From assembly GCA_900541785.1 (NCBI GenBank), contig UQKY01000041.1, positions 1 to 21,361 of the forward strand: a stretch of 21,361 nt of DNA. The letters are read 5' to 3'. Source of the DNA: an uncultured Collinsella sp. GTDB lineage: Bacteria; Actinomycetota; Coriobacteriia; Coriobacteriales; Coriobacteriaceae. The notes below the pieces were generated by a model. The model was not told where the DNA came from. It saw nothing but the letters and a program-made list of their open reading frames with translations, and made no database searches. Numbering within the stretch: the stretch's first letter is position 1; every line of letters begins with the position of its first letter. Below, piece after piece: positions 1-7,178 of the stretch. A program made the position numbers and the translations under genes.

Positions 1-355
1 CCGCACCGAGCGCCGCAAGGGCGAGCAGCTTCGCCGCGACGGCGCGCCCGCGCGAGGGGACCGCCGTGAGGTTGGCGAGGCGCCCGGCAGCGCGCTCCTC
101 GTCCACGGCGAGCCCGCAGACGATTGCGGACATGAGCGGCATGAGGGCGCCGAGGAACTGGGCGTAGGCGTCCGCGCCCAGCGCCGGGTCCCATCGGGTA
201 ACGGAGAAGTACTCGCCGCAGGCAAGACCGGCTGCCAGGCCGCAGACGAGGTGCGCCGCCGTGAGTGGGGAGCGCGCTAGGCGCAGGGCCTCGGAGAGCA
301 GGGCCCGCGGGAGAGTCATGCGCGGCGTCGGGTCGGAGAGTCGTGTCATGGCCAT
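1..355 (-). CDS. Lantibiotic-immunity ABC permease, LanG/MutG-like (C-terminus outside window)
   Basis: Reading leftward from ATG at 355, the visible 118 residues begin MAMTRLSDPT. They contain a hydrophobic segment (LTAAHLVCGLAAGLACG), then a short loop, then a second membrane segment (FLGALMPLMSAIVCGLAVDEE) followed by a charged stretch (ERAAGRLANL). This order and the acidic end of helix 2 match the MutG/EpiG permease family that expels lantibiotics from the membrane. The start overlaps the stop of the preceding permease by one base (TGATG), so the two are probably translationally coupled. The gene runs off the left edge, and about half of the expected ~240 residues is missing from view. 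Seen: membrane pattern and coupling. Inferred: specific family, from similarity of layout and its partner genes. Confidence 0.75.
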   Translation of the reverse strand, partial: MAMTRLSDPTPRMTLPRALLSEALRLARSPLTAAHLVCGLAAGLACGEYFSVTRWDPALGADAYAQFLGALMPLMSAIVCGLAVDEERAAGRLANLTAVPSRGRAVAAKLLALAALGA

Positions 356-1121
356 CACCTCTCCTCGGAGCGCGCGAACCAGGCCGCGCCCGCCGCCGTG
401 AGCGCGGCAAACGCGAACGCACAGACCGCAAGGCCCGCCAGTGTGAGCATACCGTCCGCCGTGAGCGCCCCGCCGAGCGCCATGTCCGCCGCGAGTGGCT
501 CGCCGCTCGGCAGCACGGGGATGAAGCTCGTAGGGATGACCATGCTCGCCGACGGCGGAAAGAGCTGCGGCAGCGGCATCAGCGACCAGGCGAACCCACC
601 CACGAGCTGCGCGGCGAGCGGGCAGAAGATGCCCGCGAGCATGCCGAGCCGCGCCGTGAGGAAGAGCCCTGCGGGGATCATCCACGCCGCGGTCACCGTG
701 TTGACGAGCGCGCAGAGGAGCATCGTGAGCGTGCCCGCGACCGTGAGGCCCTGCGAGGAGAACGCCGATCCCGCGAGGTAGATGCCGAAGACCACGAGGT
801 TCGAGAGCGCGCAGAGCGCGAGGCACCAGAGCGCCTTGGCCCACCAGGCGCGCCTAAGCGGGAAGCCCAGGCCCAGAAGCCCCCGCATCCGCGTGCGCGC
901 GTCCGCCCGCGCGACGCACGCCACCACGAGCGAGAGAGACACGGGCAGGAAGAGCGCGTACCAGTAGTTCCACGCGCTGAAGATCTGCACGCCCCGGTAG
1001 GGCATCGCGCCGAGCAGCGGCATCGGCAGCGCCATGAGCACGGCCAGGCGAACCGGTGCTGCGTGGCGCGACTTCAGGGCCTCGGCGCGCAGGCACGCGA
1101 GCAGGCCGCCTTTCTCGCCCG

Positions 1122-1125
<4 letters not shown>
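355..1125 (-). CDS. Lantibiotic-immunity ABC permease, LanE/MutE-like
   Basis: This 256-residue integral membrane protein has about six hydrophobic segments. The signature near residues 46-58 (IFSAWNYWYALFL) closely resembles the 'NWWYTLLLP' region of MutE/EpiE permeases of LanFEG transporters. The family exports lantibiotics from the cytoplasmic membrane, giving self-immunity or resistance. Its ATG overlaps the end of the ATPase gene by four bases (ATGA), and its TGA shares a base with the next permease start, so all three form one operon. No lantibiotic precursor or modification gene is visible, so the substrate is unknown. An alternative reading is a bacitracin-type (BcrB-like) permease, but the WNYWYALFL region favours the MutE group. 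Confidence 0.82.
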
Positions 1126-1850
<725 letters not shown>

Positions 1851-1871
1851 GGGTTCGTCCTTTCTCTTCCG

Positions 1872-1904
1872 GGCGCGCGGGCCGAGTCGCCGTGCCCGCG
1901 CGCC
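1872..1904 (-). promoter_or_regulatory. GC-rich stem-loop in the leader of the LanFEG operon
   Basis: A perfect 10-bp inverted repeat (GGCGCGCGGG at 1872-1881 and CCCGCGCGCC at 1895-1904, 13-nt loop) sits about 20 bases upstream of the ABC ATPase start codon, just ahead of its AAAGGA ribosome site. There is no U-run after it on the transcribed strand, so it is not a standard terminator. A leader structure affecting translation or mRNA stability is possible but unproven. Confidence 0.45.
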
Positions 1905-2016
1905 TTACCTTTCGGGTTCACCATCCATGGTGGGGCGCGTTTCTAACGAAGCCGTAACGGCCGTTGGGCTCTTTTGGCGCCAGCCCTTCTCGACCCGTAC
2001 GCCACTCATGGTATGT

Positions 2017-2028
2017 TTATCGCGATAA
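2017..2028. promoter_or_regulatory. 12-bp palindrome, candidate TetR-type operator
   Basis: TTATCGCGATAA is a perfect palindrome 18 bases before the GTG of the TetR remnant and inside the divergent spacer shared with the LanFEG operon. TetR regulators usually bind such dyads next to their own gene and control the divergent efflux genes. The assignment as operator is inference; the regulator itself is now truncated. Confidence 0.4.
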
Positions 2029-2045
2029 CAAGGACGGAGGTGCCC

Positions 2046-2147
2046 GTGGCACGCAATAGGTACCCGGAGGAGACGGTCGAGAAGATTCTCGACGTTGCCG
2101 AGCGGCTCCTCGTGGAGCGCGGCTACGAGCACACCACGATGATCTGA
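2046..2147 (+). pseudogene. TetR-family regulator, N-terminal 33-residue remnant
   Basis: A GTG start at 2046 sits seven bases after a GGAGG ribosome site and reads MARNRYPEETVEKILDVAER, then LLVERGYEHTTMI, then TGA at 2145. This is the typical opening of a TetR DNA-binding domain (helix 1 and the turn before helix 2). The recognition helix and the whole ligand domain are absent. After codon ~32 the sequence changes to an unrelated restriction-subunit tail, so the gene was cut by deletion or recombination rather than by a point stop. It lies divergent to the LanFEG operon, which suggests it once repressed that operon. The remaining peptide cannot form a helix-turn-helix. Confidence 0.75.
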
Positions 2148-2373
2148 AGAGCAATACGCTAAACCGAAAAAGGTAATCGAAGCCGCGCCTGTGGACTTAT
2201 CGAGGGTCGAGATTCCCGCCCCATCCATCGGCACCCAGCAGAAGGTCGTCGACATCCTCGACCGCTTCGACTCCCTAACGAAATCACTCACCGACGGTAT
2301 CCCCGCCGAAATCGAGGTACGCCGGGCGCAGTACGGGTACTACCGCGACCGCCTGCTCGACTTCCGAAACTAA
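2143..2373 (+). pseudogene. Type I restriction specificity subunit (HsdS), C-terminal remnant
   Basis: From about 2146 an open frame with no proper start reads EEQYAKPKKVIEAAPVDLSR, then VEIPAPSIGTQQKVVDILDR, then FDSLTKSLTDGIPAEIEVRR and AQYGYYRDRLLDF. This is the characteristic end of HsdS: the IP-P/QxxVVxILDRFD conserved helix and the closing GIPAEIExRRxQYxYYRDxLLxF. Only ~75 of the usual ~400 residues remain; both target-recognition domains are gone. A GTG at 2191 could be taken as a start but has no ribosome site. No hsdM or hsdR is in the window. The fragment begins directly where the TetR remnant ends, marking a recombination joint. Confidence 0.8.
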
Positions 2374-2389
2374 GCGAGAATAAGTTATC

Positions 2390-2422
2390 GGTACGCTTTT
2401 TTATAAAATGTAAAAAAGTACC
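2390..2422. repeat. AT-rich imperfect inverted repeat before the AAA ATPase gene
   Basis: GGTAC-gc-TTTTTT (2390-2402) mirrors AAAAAA-GTACC (2412-2422), with a two-base bulge and a 9-nt AT loop. It could act as a weak bidirectional terminator after the HsdS remnant, or as a regulatory dyad for the next gene. GATAAAAT at about 2432-2439 is a possible -10 element for the ATPase gene. Confidence 0.4.
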
Positions 2423-2463
2423 CCCATAACTGATAAAATGGACACTGAAAAAAGGGGTGCATC

Positions 2464-3699
2464 TTGCGTATATACCGACGTGAAAAGTATCTGAAGCGAA
2501 TGCGTGGTTTCTACCACGATGACGGGATGATCAAGGTAATCACCGGTGTTCGCAGGTGTGGTAAATCCTGCCTCATGCAATCAATCGCAGATGAACTTGT
2601 GGAATCCGGTGTAGCGAGCGACCACATCATCTATATCGACCTCGACTCACGGGAGAACAGGAAGGTCAAGACGACCGATGAGCTCGAAAATCTGATTGAT
2701 ATGTCGACTCCAGCAGACACTGAGGGGACGAAGTATCTCTTCATCGATGAGATTCAGAGCGTCAAGGAATTTGAGCTGCTCATCAATGGCTACCGGACAG
2801 ATGGCGGTTGGTCCATCTTCATTACCGGTTCGAATTCATATCTGCTTTCTGGGCAGCTTGTTACAAAGCTGACGGGTCGCTATATCGAGTTTGAGGTGTT
2901 CCCACTCGACTTTGCGGAATATATCGATATGAAGCGTTTTCTCGGCAAGCCTGTCAATGACGTTCTCGTGGGAGAGTTTACCGAGTACCTGACCCTTGGA
3001 GGATTTCCCAAAGCGTTGGAGTATGAGGGCGAGGATGAAAAGCGCACCTATATCAAGAGTGTTATTCATGAGATCTTTGAAAAGGACGTCAAACATTCGA
3101 ACAAGATTAAGAATGTCTCGGTTTTCGATGCCGTCCAGACGTATCTCATCAACAACTTTGGTGCGCCGACGAACCTGAAGAACCTCCTTGCGTACTTCAA
3201 TGATGTCGAGAAGATTCCCATCAAGCGCGAAACGCTCAATCGGTATATCCAGATTCTTGTTGACGCGAAGATCCTTTATCGCTGCTCGAGGTTCGATCTC
3301 AAGTCTCGGAGATTGCTTATCCGCGAAGAGAAGTACTACCTGGCTGATCTCGGCGTCTATTTCGCCATGAACACGGATGCGAGGATTAACTACGGGCCGG
3401 CGTTGGAGAACGTGCTCTACCTCTATCTTGCATCGCGCGGGTACGAGCTTTCTGTGGGCCGTATTGGGAAGCTCGAGTGTGACTTCATTGCTCGTAGGCG
3501 CAATGCTTACGCCTACATCCAGGTCTCTATGTCGATTGCCGACAGAGGCGTCGAGGAGCGCGAGTACAGGCCGTTCGGCCACATCAGGGATGGGTATCCG
3601 CGCTACTTGTTCACGCTTGATCCTCTATTGCAGGAGAGGGATGGCGTCAGGCACCTTAACATGGCGTCGTTTATGCAAGATGGCGGTGATCTTATTTGA
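2464..3699 (+). CDS. AAA_14 / DUF4143 ATP-binding protein
   Basis: This 411-residue protein starts at TTG (2464), six bases after an AGGGG ribosome site; no ATG with a better site is seen. The N-terminal AAA domain has Walker A GVRRCGKS (residues 28-35), Walker B YLFIDEIQ (91-98) and a sensor-like TGSNSYLL (121-128). The C-terminal DUF4143 part (about 210-385) carries a nuclease-fold-like set: E315 in ALEN, D340 in LECDF and the YIQV strand (351-354). Proteins of this family are common, patchily distributed, often multicopy in gut bacteria, and of unknown biological role; roles linked to defence or mobile DNA have been suggested. Its base composition is clearly lower in GC than the flanking LanFEG and PadR regions, consistent with transfer. 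It stands alone, followed by a terminator at 3858. Confidence 0.88.
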   Translation: MRIYRREKYLKRMRGFYHDDGMIKVITGVRRCGKSCLMQSIADELVESGVASDHIIYIDLDSRENRKVKTTDELENLIDMSTPADTEGTKYLFIDEIQSVKEFELLINGYRTDGGWSIFITGSNSYLLSGQLVTKLTGRYIEFEVFPLDFAEYIDMKRFLGKPVNDVLVGEFTEYLTLGGFPKALEYEGEDEKRTYIKSVIHEIFEKDVKHSNKIKNVSVFDAVQTYLINNFGAPTNLKNLLAYFNDVEKIPIKRETLNRYIQILVDAKILYRCSRFDLKSRRLLIREEKYYLADLGVYFAMNTDARINYGPALENVLYLYLASRGYELSVGRIGKLECDFIARRRNAYAYIQVSMSIADRGVEEREYRPFGHIRDGYPRYLFTLDPLLQERDGVRHLNMASFMQDGGDLI

Positions 3700-3857
3700 G
3701 CGGCGGCCAGATTCTTTTGCTCCCTAGTGCGCAAACAGTGCGGGCATCAAATGAGGACCATTGCCTCACGTAGAATCGATAGATTGAGGACTTGTTTTGA
3801 TGTTGACAAGCTTTTGGCCAGTGACTCCTATTGCCGAGTGGGAATAGCGGAAATAAC

Positions 3858-3893
3858 AGCCTCCGGACCTTTTGGTTCGGAGGCTTTCTTTTT
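3858..3893 (+). terminator. Rho-independent terminator
   Basis: A 12-bp stem (AGCCTCCGGACC / GGTTCGGAGGCT, one G-U pair) with loop TTTT is followed by TTCTTTTT. It ends about 160 nt after the stop of the AAA_14 gene. The sequence just before it (GAGTGGGAATAGCGGAAA at about 3836-3853) weakly resembles a T-box followed by its terminator, so this may be an attenuator remnant rather than a plain terminator. Confidence 0.85.
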
Positions 3894-3946
3894 GCATATC
3901 TGCCTTAAACGATTCCTTGCCAAAGCCCCTTGAACATCGGGCGGAA

Positions 3947-4387
3947 TCATCGAGCGTGTGCGTTTTCGTAGGCGCCCTTGATCTCTTCCGGCAAATCGTC
4001 GGGAATCAGCGCCTTAACTCTATCCTCGTTGCCATCCTGAATCGCCTGTTCGTAGTACCAGCATTTGAACTTCAGCATGTCCAGCGCGCGGTTCATCTTC
4101 GCGATCTCCGACTCCATGTGGGCCTTCCGCTCCTCGAACATGGCCTTGCGCTTGGGATATGTCGATGGGCCTTCTGCACACCATTCCATAAACAGTCGGA
4201 TGTCCTTGATCTCCATCCCAGCCTTCTTTAGGCATTCGATGACCCGAAGCGCCTCGAGTTCCGTTTCGCCGAATCGGCGAATGCCGGACGTCCGCTCCAA
4301 CCCCGGGAACAATCCCTGCTTGTCGTAATACCGCAGCGTGGATGCGGGCAAGCTGAACATCTCCGCCACCTGTCCGATCGTGTACAT
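3947..4387 (-). CDS. MerR-family transcriptional regulator
   Basis: This 146-residue protein begins MYTIGQVAEMFSLPASTLRY, then YDKQGLFP: the winged helix-turn-helix of MerR (residues 1-70), including the conserved TLRYYDxxGL and the wing RRFGETELE. A helical dimerisation coil follows (about 75-120; KAMFEERKAHMESEIAKMNR). The C-terminal domain is short, so an effector is not predictable; a single Cys in each of two places (C54, C69) does not form a metal-site pattern. The start at 4387 has GGAGG five bases upstream. It diverges from a promoter with a 7-bp dyad placed as in MerR targets, and so probably controls itself and the genes at 4493-6391. Related regulators respond to aldehydes or other organic stress; that is family knowledge, not shown here. 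Confidence 0.92.
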   Translation of the reverse strand: MYTIGQVAEMFSLPASTLRYYDKQGLFPGLERTSGIRRFGETELEALRVIECLKKAGMEIKDIRLFMEWCAEGPSTYPKRKAMFEERKAHMESEIAKMNRALDMLKFKCWYYEQAIQDGNEDRVKALIPDDLPEEIKGAYENAHAR

Positions 4388-4418
4388 GGCCCCTCCGGAT
4401 AAATCTCGAATTCATTCC

Positions 4419-4446
4419 TTGACCTAAAGTCAGGTTTAGGTATTAC
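4419..4446 (+). promoter_or_regulatory. MerR-type operator-promoter
   Basis: TTGACC (4419-4424) overlaps a perfect 7-bp dyad, ACCTAAA (4422-4428) and TTTAGGT (4435-4441), 6-nt centre, which runs into TATTAC (4441-4446). MerR regulators bind a dyad lying between -35 and -10 and untwist it. The layout TTGAC-CTAA-n-TTAGG is the usual form for this family. It points at the flavoprotein remnant and the CMD-cupin and hydrolase genes. Confidence 0.7.
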
Positions 4447-4492
4447 CTTCATTCTCGTCAATATAAATCGGGAGTTCAAGGGGTATTCCGCA

Positions 4493-4624
4493 ATGAGCAA
4501 AACGGTTTTGATGGTCTCTTCAAGTCCTCGAAAGAGCGGGAATTCCGAGACGTTGGCGGCGGCTTTCGCCAACGGCGCGCGGGAGGCGGGGCGCTTGGCC
4601 GCGCGTAAGCAGATTCGTGTTTAG
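4493..4624 (+). pseudogene. Flavodoxin-like NAD(P)H oxidoreductase, N-terminal remnant (43 residues)
   Basis: ATG at 4493 reads MSKTVLMVSSSPRKSGNSET, then LAAAFANGAREAG, then a short unrelated tail (RLAARKQIRV) and TAG. The first 33 residues are a clear flavodoxin-fold start: a beta strand followed by the FMN phosphate loop SSSPRKSGNS, as in NADPH-dependent FMN reductases and iron-sulfur flavoproteins. About 130-150 residues that should follow are missing. It is the first gene behind the MerR promoter, so the regulon has lost a reductase. An intact member of the same family lies at 6539. The weak ribosome site (AAGGGG, 11 bases upstream) is retained. Confidence 0.72.
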
Positions 4625-4649
4625 AACCATCGATAGGAGGAAATCGATC

Positions 4650-5417
4650 ATGGCAATTAAGCAGACGGCGGGCAGAGATGCCCTGGGGGACTTTGCCCCC
4701 AAATTCGCACAGCTCAACGACGACGTGCTGTTCGGCGAGGTGTGGAGCCGGGAGGGCGAGCTCTCCCTTCGAGACCGCAGCGTGGTGACGGTGGTTGCCT
4801 TGATGGCACAGGGGCTGACGGACTCTTCGTTCCAATATCATCTGATGTCCGCAAAGAACAACGGGGTGACCAGGGCTGAGATAGCGGAAATCCTTACGCA
4901 TGCGGCGTTTTATGCGGGATGGCCCAAGGCGTGGGCGGCCTTTCGCATGGCGAAGGAGGTCTGGGCAGACGAGGGCGACGATGCCGATGAAAAGACAAAG
5001 CACCAAAACGAGATGGCGTTTCCCATCGGTGTCCCCAACGACGCATTCGCGAAGTACTTTATCGGTCAAAGTTACCTCGCGCCCCTTTCCACCGAGCAGG
5101 TCGGCGTCTACAACGTGACGTTCGAGCCCGGTTGCCGCAACAACTGGCACATCCATCACGCCAAAAGCGGCGGCGGACAGATCCTCGTCTGCGTGGCTGG
5201 CCGAGGGTTTTACCAGGAATGGGGTAAACCGGCACAGGAGCTGCGTCCTGGCGACGTGGTCAACATCGCCCCGGGTGTGAAACATTGGCACGGAGCCGCG
5301 CCCGAGAGCTGGTTCTCCCATCTCGCGCTGGAGGTTCCGGGCGAGGAGGCCTCCAACGAGTGGTTGGAGCCCGTGGACGACGAGCAATACCTTAAAGCGC
5401 CTGACAAGGAGGCTTAG
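4650..5417 (+). CDS. Carboxymuconolactone decarboxylase-like / cupin fusion protein
   Basis: This 255-residue protein has two domains. Residues 1-115 are a CMD/AhpD-like helical domain (RDRSVVTVVALMAQ, HLMSAKNNGVTRAEIAEIL, HAAFYAGWPKAWAAF). The Cys of the peroxidase-type CxxH is absent: the site reads FQYH (H64 kept). Residues 155-232 are a small cupin barrel with possible metal ligands H167, H169, H170 and H212/H214 (NNWHIHH; PGVKHWHG); the usual Glu of motif 1 appears replaced by Gln177. The ATG at 4650 follows AGGAGG nine bases upstream; an in-frame ATG at 4617 lacks a site. CMD-cupin fusions are common, typically in stress or aromatic-compound clusters, with undefined chemistry. Two bases separate it from the hydrolase gene, so they are co-translated. 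Confidence 0.88.
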   Translation: MAIKQTAGRDALGDFAPKFAQLNDDVLFGEVWSREGELSLRDRSVVTVVALMAQGLTDSSFQYHLMSAKNNGVTRAEIAEILTHAAFYAGWPKAWAAFRMAKEVWADEGDDADEKTKHQNEMAFPIGVPNDAFAKYFIGQSYLAPLSTEQVGVYNVTFEPGCRNNWHIHHAKSGGGQILVCVAGRGFYQEWGKPAQELRPGDVVNIAPGVKHWHGAAPESWFSHLALEVPGEEASNEWLEPVDDEQYLKAPDKEA

Positions 5418-5419
5418 GC

Positions 5420-6391
5420 ATGGAGCAGTTGAAATTGACGCAGGAATGGGACAAGGTGTTCCCCAAAAGCGACAAGGTTGAGCACAGCAAGGCGACCTTC
5501 CACAACCGATACGGCATCACGCTGGTGGCCGACGTCTACGTGCCAAAGAACGCGGAGGGCAAGCTGCCTGCCATCGCCGTCAGCGGCCCGTTTGGCGCGG
5601 TGAAGGAGCAAACGTCCGGCCTTTATGCGCAGAAAATGGCGGAGCTGGGCTTTTTCGCGATTGCCTTCGACCCGTCCTATACCGGCGAGAGCGGCGGTGC
5701 GCCCCGCTATGTGGCATCGCCGGACATCAACACCGAGGATTTCTGCGCGGCGGTGGATTTCCTCTCCGTGCAGGAAAGCGTTGACCCGGAGCGCATCGGT
5801 ATCATCGGCATCTGCGGTTGGGGCGGCATGGCAATCAATGCGGCGGCCATCGACACCCGCATCAAGGCCACCGCGGCTATGACCATGTACGATATGACCC
5901 GCGTGACCGCAAACGGCTACTTTGACGCCGAGGATTCCGAGCAGGCGCGCTTCGAAAAGCGGAAAGCGCTGAACGCGCAGCGCACCGAGGACTATAAAAA
6001 TGACAGTTACGCGCTGGCGGGCGGCGTGGTCGATCCGCTGCCCGATGACGCGCCGCAGTTTGTGGCGGACTATTACGCCTACTACAAGACTCCGCGAGGC
6101 TACCATCCCCGCAGCCTGAACTCCAACGGTGGCTGGAATGTGACGTCCTCGCTGTCGTTTATGAATATGCCGATTTTGCAATACAGCAGCGAAATTCGCT
6201 CTGCGGTACTGCTGGTGCATGGCGAGAAGGCGCACTCCCGTTATTTCAGCGAAACCGCGTACGGCAAGCTGACCGGGGACAACAAGGAATTGCTCATTAT
6301 CCCCGGCGCCAGCCATACCGACCTCTACGATCAGATGGACGTCATTCCGTTTGAGAAGCTGAAAGCGTTCTTTGAGGAGTATTTGAAATAA
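5420..6391 (+). CDS. Alpha/beta-hydrolase, YcjY/dienelactone-hydrolase-like
   Basis: This 323-residue protein has the alpha/beta-hydrolase order: strands to PAIAVSGPFGAVKEQ, an oxyanion-region loop, FAIAFDPSYTGESGG, nucleophile elbow GIIGICGWGGMA (about 127-138) and a late catalytic-type histidine in GASHTDLYD (H299). The elbow has Cys132 and no serine: the SGG of most YcjY relatives is WGG here, so Cys132 is the only nucleophile candidate, as in dienelactone hydrolase. HGEKAHSRYF (about 274-283) is the acid-loop region. The start at 5420 lies two bases after the stop of the CMD-cupin gene with GGAGG upstream. Substrate is unknown; the partners suggest small aromatic or carbonyl compounds, which is inference. 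Confidence 0.88.
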   Translation: MEQLKLTQEWDKVFPKSDKVEHSKATFHNRYGITLVADVYVPKNAEGKLPAIAVSGPFGAVKEQTSGLYAQKMAELGFFAIAFDPSYTGESGGAPRYVASPDINTEDFCAAVDFLSVQESVDPERIGIIGICGWGGMAINAAAIDTRIKATAAMTMYDMTRVTANGYFDAEDSEQARFEKRKALNAQRTEDYKNDSYALAGGVVDPLPDDAPQFVADYYAYYKTPRGYHPRSLNSNGGWNVTSSLSFMNMPILQYSSEIRSAVLLVHGEKAHSRYFSETAYGKLTGDNKELLIIPGASHTDLYDQMDVIPFEKLKAFFEEYLK

Positions 6392-6464
6392 GGCGTGCCT
6401 TGATTCAATGCCAAGTCTCCAGCAACGATTCTTCTAAAGAGTGGGAGTAGCTGAAACGAGGCGA

Positions 6465-6493
6465 TTGAATAACTCCATACGTTTTGGTTAAAA
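6465..6493 (+). promoter_or_regulatory. Possible sigma-70 promoter of the flavoprotein gene
   Basis: TTGAAT (6465-6470), 17 bases, TTAAAA (6488-6493), about 45 bases before the start at 6539. Both hexamers are imperfect; the spacing is ideal. The 147-base gap after the hydrolase gene makes a separate promoter plausible. Confidence 0.35.
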
Positions 6494-6502
6494 CAAAAAA
6501 TA

Positions 6503-6520
6503 TGCCGCGCGCCTGCGGCA
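6503..6520. repeat. Perfect 6-bp hairpin abutting the flavoprotein ribosome site
   Basis: TGCCGC (6503-6508) and GCGGCA (6515-6520) flank a 6-nt loop directly before GAAGGAGGG. On the opposite strand the hairpin is followed by TATTTTTTGTTTT, so it reads as a Rho-independent terminator for leftward transcription, although no leftward gene is seen to its right before 7179. Confidence 0.5.
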
Positions 6521-6538
6521 TGAAGGAGGGAGATTTCT

Positions 6539-7069
6539 ATGAATATCGTTGTATTGAGCGGCAGCCCGCGTAAGGGCGCCAATACCGACACCATGGTTGA
6601 GGCGTTTGCCGAGACCGCGCGTGAGAGCGGCAATACGGTCGAGGTCGTCCGTGTTGCCAGCAAGAAAATCGCTGGTTGCCTGGGGTGTCAGTATTGCTTC
6701 GCCCATGAGGGCACTTGCGTGCAGAAGGATGACATGGCCGACGTGATCGAGTCGCTGAAAGGCGCCGATATGGTTGTCTTCGCTTCGCCTATTTACTGGT
6801 TTGATATCACTGCGCAGGAGAAGGCCGCCATCGACCGCCTGTACGCCTTCGGTGCTACAGGCTTCCCGTTCACCAAGACGGCCCTTTTGCTCGATAGCCA
6901 CAGCGAGGGCGTCTATGATGCGGCGATCGCTATGTACAAGTCGACCTGCGCGTACTGCAAGTGGGAGGACCAGGGCATTGTCACCATCAGCGGTATGACC
7001 GAGCGCGACAGCATGGCCTCCTCGCCCAAGTTGGAAGAGGTGCGAGAGCTCGCTCGCAAGCTCGCCTAA
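6539..7069 (+). CDS. Iron-sulfur flavoprotein / flavodoxin-family NAD(P)H-dependent oxidoreductase
   Basis: This 176-residue protein has the flavodoxin-like fold. It opens with strand MNIVVL and FMN phosphate loop SGSPRKGANT (7-16), then has a cysteine cluster C47-x2-C50-x2-C53-x6-C60. That matches the compact motif that binds a 4Fe-4S cluster in archaeal-type iron-sulfur flavoproteins (there Cx2Cx2Cx4-7C). FASPIYWFDITAQEKAAIDR is the conserved flavin-side loop. The start at 6539 follows a strong GGAGGG site. Such proteins transfer electrons to quinones, peroxide or unknown partners in anaerobes. It lies 147 bases after the hydrolase gene and may belong to the MerR-controlled set, perhaps replacing the broken homologue at 4493. 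Cluster binding is inferred from the motif. Confidence 0.88.
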   Translation: MNIVVLSGSPRKGANTDTMVEAFAETARESGNTVEVVRVASKKIAGCLGCQYCFAHEGTCVQKDDMADVIESLKGADMVVFASPIYWFDITAQEKAAIDRLYAFGATGFPFTKTALLLDSHSEGVYDAAIAMYKSTCAYCKWEDQGIVTISGMTERDSMASSPKLEEVRELARKLA

Positions 7070-7082
7070 GGACAAGAAGAAC

Positions 7083-7148
7083 GCATGGCAATCGGTGTTG
7101 GTGGAAAATGCTTGCTATCCTTACCAAGAGGAATGCTGATTGCCATGC
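7083..7148. repeat. 66-nt inverted repeat after the flavoprotein gene
   Basis: GCATGGCAATC (7083-7093) and GATTGCCATGC (7138-7148) are perfect 11-bp inverted copies 44 nt apart. Inside, TTGGT and ACCAA can form a second stem. There is no U-run after either arm. The size and layout would fit a small non-autonomous element or a structured 3' end; neither is proven. Confidence 0.6.
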
Positions 7149-7178
7149 ATTGATGCTTCCGCGGACAATTCCGGCGTG

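Noticed and set aside
3727..3933. 68-codon + strand frame
   Set aside because: Runs through the terminator at 3858-3893 and has no ribosome site.
4476..5387. 303-codon leftward frame over the CMD-cupin gene
   Set aside because: Shadow frame; the rightward frame has clear CMD and cupin domains and an AGGAGG site.
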